From NCBI RefSeq assembly GCF_036227485.1, contig NZ_CP109479.1, positions 2,418,001 through 2,482,000 on the forward strand: a stretch of 64,000 nt of DNA. Reading direction: 5' to 3'. This document shows positions 59,739 through 64,000 of the stretch, piece after piece. Made by a program: the position numbers and the translations under genes. The stretch comes from Streptomyces sp. NBC_01451 (GTDB lineage: Bacteria; Actinomycetota; Actinomycetes; Streptomycetales; Streptomycetaceae). Every line of letters starts with the position of its first letter. The stretch's first letter is position 1. The notes below the pieces were generated by a model. The model saw only the letters and a list, made by a program, of their open reading frames with translations, searched no databases and was not told the origin of the DNA.

Positions 59739-60851
59739 CTACCGCTCGGTGGCCGCGAGCTGCCCGCACGCCCCGTCGATCTCCTGCCCCCGGGTGTCCC
59801 GAACGGTGACGGGCACCCCGTGCGCGGCGATGGCCTCGACGAACGCCTTCTCGTCCTCGGGCCGCGAGGCGGTCCACTTGGACCCCGGAGTCGGGTTCAG
59901 CGGGATCAGGTTGACGTGCACGGGCTTGCCCCTGAGCAGCCGCCCGAGGCGGTCACCGCGCCAGGCCTGGTCGTTGATGTCCCGGATCAGCGCGTACTCG
60001 ATGGACAGCCGGCGCCCCGACTTGGCCGCGTACTCCCATCCGGCGTCGAGGACCTCCCGCACCTTCCAGCGCGTGTTGACGGGGACGAGGGTGTCGCGCA
60101 GTTCGTCGTCGGGCGCGTGCAGGGAGATGGCGAGCCGGCACTTGAAGCCCTCGTCGGAGAACCGGTGGATGGCCGGCACCAGTCCGACGGTCGAGACGGT
60201 GATCCCGCGCTGCGACAGACCCATGCCGTCCGGCGCCGGGTCGGTCAGGGCGCGGATGGCACCGACGACACGCTTGTAGTTGGCGAGGGGCTCACCCATG
60301 CCCATGAAGACGATGTTGGAGAGCCGCGCGGGCCCCCCGGGGATCTCCCCGTCCCGAAGCGCACGCATGCCGTCCACGATCTGGTGGACGATCTCGCCGG
60401 TGGACAGATTCCGGTCCAGTCCGGCCTGCCCGGTCGCGCAGAACGGGCAGTTCATCCCGCACCCGGCCTGCGAGCTGATGCACATGGTCACCCGGTCCGG
60501 GTAGCGCATGAGCACCGACTCGACGAGCGTCCCGTCGACCATCCGCCAGAGCGTCTTGCGGGTGGTGTCCTGGTCGGTCGACAGATGGCGGACGACCGTC
60601 ATCAGCTCCGGAAGCAGCGCCTCCTGGAGCTTGCCGCGCGAGGCGGCCGGGATGTCCGTCCACTCGGCCGGGTCGTGCGCGAAGCGCGCGAAGTAGTGCT
60701 GCGAGAGCTGCTTGGCACGAAACGGCTTCTCACCGATCGCGGCAACGGCCTCTTTGCGCTCGGCGGGCGTGAGATCGGCAAGATGCCGCGGCGGCTTCTG
60801 AGCTCCGCGCGGGGCGACGAATGTGAGTTCTCCGGGCTTAGGCATGGCCAT
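59739..60851 (-). CDS. rlmN: 23S rRNA (adenine2503-C2)-methyltransferase RlmN
   Basis: A 370-residue radical-SAM methyltransferase. The iron-sulfur cluster motif is C131-x3-C135-x2-C138 ([13 protein letters not shown]). GMGEPLANY is the SAM-binding segment and C362 near the end (DGACGQLA) is the mechanistic cysteine. The length is normal. It methylates A2503 of 23S rRNA and A37 of some tRNAs. The start may be ATG 60851 or 60845. Confidence 0.95.
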   Translation of the reverse strand: MAMPKPGELTFVAPRGAQKPPRHLADLTPAERKEAVAAIGEKPFRAKQLSQHYFARFAHDPAEWTDIPAASRGKLQEALLPELMTVVRHLSTDQDTTRKTLWRMVDGTLVESVLMRYPDRVTMCISSQAGCGMNCPFCATGQAGLDRNLSTGEIVHQIVDGMRALRDGEIPGGPARLSNIVFMGMGEPLANYKRVVGAIRALTDPAPDGMGLSQRGITVSTVGLVPAIHRFSDEGFKCRLAISLHAPDDELRDTLVPVNTRWKVREVLDAGWEYAAKSGRRLSIEYALIRDINDQAWRGDRLGRLLRGKPVHVNLIPLNPTPGSKWTASRPEDEKAFVEAIAAHGVPVTVRDTRGQEIDGACGQLAATER

Positions 60852-60944
60852 ACCAGTGTCTCAGACATCCGGACAGCCCCTCGCCGCCCTGTGGACAGAG
60901 TCCGGCACGGCCGGAAAAGCCCAGCTCAGCCGGCTACCACGCAC

Positions 60945-61616
60945 TCACCGGGGCGCCGCAGCCATCACCCCTCTCAGCTGCGTCACCTCCCGCTCCAGGT
61001 CGCGGTAGTGGTCGCTCACCTTGCGTCGGGCCGTCGGTATGACGCGGCCCCCGTCGAGTTCGGTCAGCCGGTCGCCCAGGGCGGTGAGGTCCGTCTGCCA
61101 GCGGTGCCAGCCGTCGGCGCCCCGGGCGTCGGCCAGCTCGTCCTGGGCCGCGCGCAGAGCCCCGTGGGCCGCCTGGCGCAGGGGGAACAGGTCGGTACGC
61201 AGCCGTTCGGTGCGCTCGCGCAGATAGGCGAGGGACTCGCCGACCCCGGAGAAGGTCTCCCCCAGCTCGGTCATCGACCTGGCCTGCTCCCCGAGCGCGT
61301 CCAGCCAGGGCACGGTCGCCTCGACTCCGTGCTCGGCGGCCTCGACGGCTCCGGTACGGATCTCCTCGTAGTGGCGGGACACGCCGTCCAGGTCGGCGAA
61401 GACACTCACCGCCCCGTTCGTCTGCTCGCGGATGGTGTCCGAGGGCAGGCCGTCGCCCTGATCGAGCAGCGCCTCGATCCGGGCCAGCTCTCCCCGTACC
61501 GCTCGTCGCAGCTCCAGCAGGGCCTGGTGAGCCGCGTCGGCCGCCTCGACGGGACCGGCGACAGCCGCCAGCCCCTCGGCCTGCCGCTGGCGTCTGGCAC
61601 GACTACGTCCCCACAT
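60945..61616 (-). CDS. Conserved coiled-coil hypothetical protein
   Basis: A 223-residue, largely helical protein with heptad-like stretches (RRAVRGELARIEALLDQG; LRERTERLRTDLFPLRQAAHG) and a basic N-terminus (MWGRSRARRQRQ). The ATG at 61616 has AAGGGG eight bases upstream. It lies between cdsA and rlmN. No function assigned. Confidence 0.65.
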   Translation of the reverse strand: MWGRSRARRQRQAEGLAAVAGPVEAADAAHQALLELRRAVRGELARIEALLDQGDGLPSDTIREQTNGAVSVFADLDGVSRHYEEIRTGAVEAAEHGVEATVPWLDALGEQARSMTELGETFSGVGESLAYLRERTERLRTDLFPLRQAAHGALRAAQDELADARGADGWHRWQTDLTALGDRLTELDGGRVIPTARRKVSDHYRDLEREVTQLRGVMAAAPR

Positions 61617-61741
61617 GCACGCCACCCCTTCCGGACAGATCGACCGCACTGAAGTCGATCTTAGGTTCGAAAGGGGTGGTTTCAGGCCGACGTAGGTGTT
61701 TCAAAGGAAACCCGGACCGTACTGGAACATTCCGGCCGCCC

Positions 61742-62869
61742 TCAGCCCACGAAGGCGACGAACAGCAACCACACGACGGGAGCCGTGGGAAGCAGCGAGT
61801 CCAGCCGGTCCATGATGCCGCCGTGTCCCGGCAGCAGCGTGCCCATGTCCTTGATGCCCAGGTCCCGCTTGATCATGGACTCGCCGAGGTCGCCGAGCGT
61901 GGCACTCACCGCGACCGCGAGGCCCAGCAGCAGACCCTGCCACCAGGTGCCGTCGTCGATCACGAACTCCATCAGCACCGCGCCCGCCACCATCGCGAAC
62001 CCGACAGCGCCGAACAGACCCTCGCGGGTCTTGCCGGGGCTGATGCGCGGGGCGAGCTTGTGCTTGCCGAAGCGCCAGCCGATCGCGTACGCGCCGGTGT
62101 CGCTGACGACGGTCAGGAGCAGGAACGTCATGACGCGCCGCGCACCGTCGTCGGCGGTGAGCATCATCGCGACGAACGTGGCCAGGAACGGGACGTAGAA
62201 GGCCGCGAAGACGCCCGCGGTGACGTCCTTGAGGTAGCCCTCCGGAGGTTCCGTCATACGCCAGACCAGGACCGCGAGCGCGGTGAGCGCCATCGCGACC
62301 CACGCGCCCTCGGGACCCCGGACGTATCCGGACACGACCATCGCGGCGCCGCCGAGCGCGAGCGGCACCAGGGGTGCCCTGATGCCCTTGCGCTCCTGGA
62401 GCCGGGACGTCAGTTCCCAGAGGCCGACCACGACGGCGACCGCGATCACGCCGACGAAGGCCGCCTTGACGACGAACAGCGACGCGATGATCACCGCGCC
62501 GAGTCCGACACCGACCCCTATGGCCGCGCCGAGGTCCCGGCCCGCGGACTTCTTCTGCGGGGCGGGGGCGGGCGGCTGGGCGTCGTCGGGCGTGGGCATG
62601 GAATCCGGCTTCTGCGGCACCGCCCCGTAGGGCTGTGCATGCGGCATCTCGTCGCGGAACAGGGGGCCGCCCGGCCGGGCGGCCCCCCGGTCGTCATCCT
62701 GGTTTCCGCCATGTGCGGGTACGTCGGGCACGATGGGCATGGGGCGAGTCTGAGGCGCGTGGTGCGCATCGTAGGCGGGACCCGCCGGGGCAGCCCCCTG
62801 GACAGGCCCTCCGTCGGACGGCCCCCAGTACCCGGCGTGGGGCGGCGCCCCCCAGGAAGAGTCGTTCAT
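61742..62869 (-). CDS. cdsA: Phosphatidate cytidylyltransferase
   Basis: A 375-residue enzyme making CDP-diacylglycerol from CTP and phosphatidate. The first 120 residues are a hydrophilic Pro/Gln/Ala-rich extension typical of actinobacteria. About eight helices follow, ending in the CDP-DAG synthase signature GDLGESMIKRDLGIKDMGTL / PGHGGIMDRLDS. The ATG at 62869 overlaps the frr stop (ATGA). Confidence 0.94.
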   Translation of the reverse strand: MNDSSWGAPPHAGYWGPSDGGPVQGAAPAGPAYDAHHAPQTRPMPIVPDVPAHGGNQDDDRGAARPGGPLFRDEMPHAQPYGAVPQKPDSMPTPDDAQPPAPAPQKKSAGRDLGAAIGVGVGLGAVIIASLFVVKAAFVGVIAVAVVVGLWELTSRLQERKGIRAPLVPLALGGAAMVVSGYVRGPEGAWVAMALTALAVLVWRMTEPPEGYLKDVTAGVFAAFYVPFLATFVAMMLTADDGARRVMTFLLLTVVSDTGAYAIGWRFGKHKLAPRISPGKTREGLFGAVGFAMVAGAVLMEFVIDDGTWWQGLLLGLAVAVSATLGDLGESMIKRDLGIKDMGTLLPGHGGIMDRLDSLLPTAPVVWLLFVAFVG

Positions 62870-63426
62870 CAGACTTCGAGAAGCTCCGCTTCCTTGTGCT
62901 TGAGAAGCTCGTCCACCTGCGCGACGTACTTCGCGGTGGTGTCGTCGAGCTCCTTCTCCGCGCGACGGCCCTCGTCCTCGCCGACCTCGCCGTCCTTGAC
63001 GAACTTGTCGATGGCGTCCTTGGCCTTGCGACGGATGGCCCGGATCGAGATCTTGGAGTCCTCGGCCTTGGTGCGGGCCACCTTGATGTAGTCCTTGCGG
63101 CGCTCCTGGGTGAGCTCGGGGAACACCACGCGGATGATGTTTCCGTCGTTGCTCGGGTTGACGCCGAGGTCGGAGTCGCGGATCGCCTGTTCGATGTTGC
63201 GCAGCGCGCTCTTGTCGAACGGGGTCACCACCGCCATCCGCGGTTCGGGCACGGAGAACGAGGCCAGCTGGTTGATCGGCGTCAGCGCGCCGTAGTAGTC
63301 GGCCACGATCTTGTTGAACATCGCCGGGTGCGCACGACCGGTACGGATCGCGGCGAAGTCCTCCTTGGCGACCACGACGGCCTTCTCCATCTTCTCCTCG
63401 GCCTCGAGGAGGGTCTCTTCGATCAC
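62869..63426 (-). CDS. frr: Ribosome recycling factor
   Basis: A 185-residue ribosome recycling factor, full length ([20 protein letters not shown] ... [13 protein letters not shown]). GTG 63426 is chosen to give the standard length; AGGAG lies six bases upstream. An in-frame extension to 63534 has no family support. It follows pyrH and is coupled to cdsA. Confidence 0.97.
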   Translation of the reverse strand: MIEETLLEAEEKMEKAVVVAKEDFAAIRTGRAHPAMFNKIVADYYGALTPINQLASFSVPEPRMAVVTPFDKSALRNIEQAIRDSDLGVNPSNDGNIIRVVFPELTQERRKDYIKVARTKAEDSKISIRAIRRKAKDAIDKFVKDGEVGEDEGRRAEKELDDTTAKYVAQVDELLKHKEAELLEV

Positions 63427-63575
63427 CACTTGCTCCTGCGTGTCTTGAGTAGGCCCGGCTGCTCTTCGCGGTCCGCGGCCGGCTGCGTCGCGTCTTCTTC
63501 CTGCACGGTTCCCGACCGGCAGGACATTGTCCATCCCCCGCTCAGGGTCCGTCCCCGGGCAGGGCTGATCCCCGG

Positions 63576-64000
<425 letters not shown>

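Overview
The window is high-GC actinobacterial DNA, almost certainly a Streptomyces chromosome. Evidence: strong G/C third-position bias, Tat/lipobox solute-binding proteins, sugar importers with no dedicated ATPase, a class E sortase-type LAETG surface protein, a mycothiol-dependent family enzyme, and the pyrH-frr-cdsA ... rlmN order at the right edge. That core backbone carries two accessory blocks on the left.

Layout. 1-921: end of a sulfotransferase-like gene. 963-15316: a putative xyloglucan-utilisation locus. A seven-gene minus-strand operon (solute-binding lipoprotein, two permeases, GH74, GH42, GH95, GH12; mostly stop/start overlaps) faces a plus-strand GH3 enzyme. Two identical 14-bp palindromes (12196-12209 and 12390-12403) lie in the divergent control region and look like LacI-family operators. 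15435-21316: an aldehyde dehydrogenase (likely GabD), a PucR regulator and a large membrane ATPase. 21661-27184: a decayed, lower-GC island with a truncated DUF6415 gene, a truncated GNAT gene, three copies of a SUKH (SMI1/KNR4) immunity gene (one intact, two broken) and a YD-repeat polymorphic toxin. The toxin's carrier has suffered an internal deletion plus frameshift, but its nuclease-like tip and adjacent immunity gene remain.

27419-50010: a polyamine/GABA catabolic region. It contains gabT, a six-gene operon (aminobutyraldehyde dehydrogenase, PotD/A/B/C importer, FAD oxidase of the PuuB type), and a second block (orphan PotD-like lipoprotein, second dehydrogenase, divergent Lrp/AsnC regulator and putrescine-type aminotransferase). 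Together with the ALDH at 15435 these can take putrescine via aminobutyraldehyde and GABA to succinate. Interspersed are a PAP2 phosphatase, a NADAR protein, a DUF4190 membrane protein, an adenosine-deaminase-like enzyme (candidate 6-aminodeoxyfutalosine deaminase), a glycerophosphodiesterase, a sigma factor fused to its own zinc-binding, membrane and extracytoplasmic domains, and a serine-hydrolase pseudogene.

50210-64000: an ABC exporter-like pair, a VOC protein, a LOG-like Rossmann protein, the LAETG surface protein behind a near-consensus promoter, a mycothiol-dependent family enzyme, a thiamine ABC importer (thiB-P-Q) behind a clear TPP riboswitch, rlmN, a coiled-coil protein, cdsA, frr and the 3' part of pyrH. 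No tRNA, rRNA, CRISPR array or intact insertion sequence was recognised.
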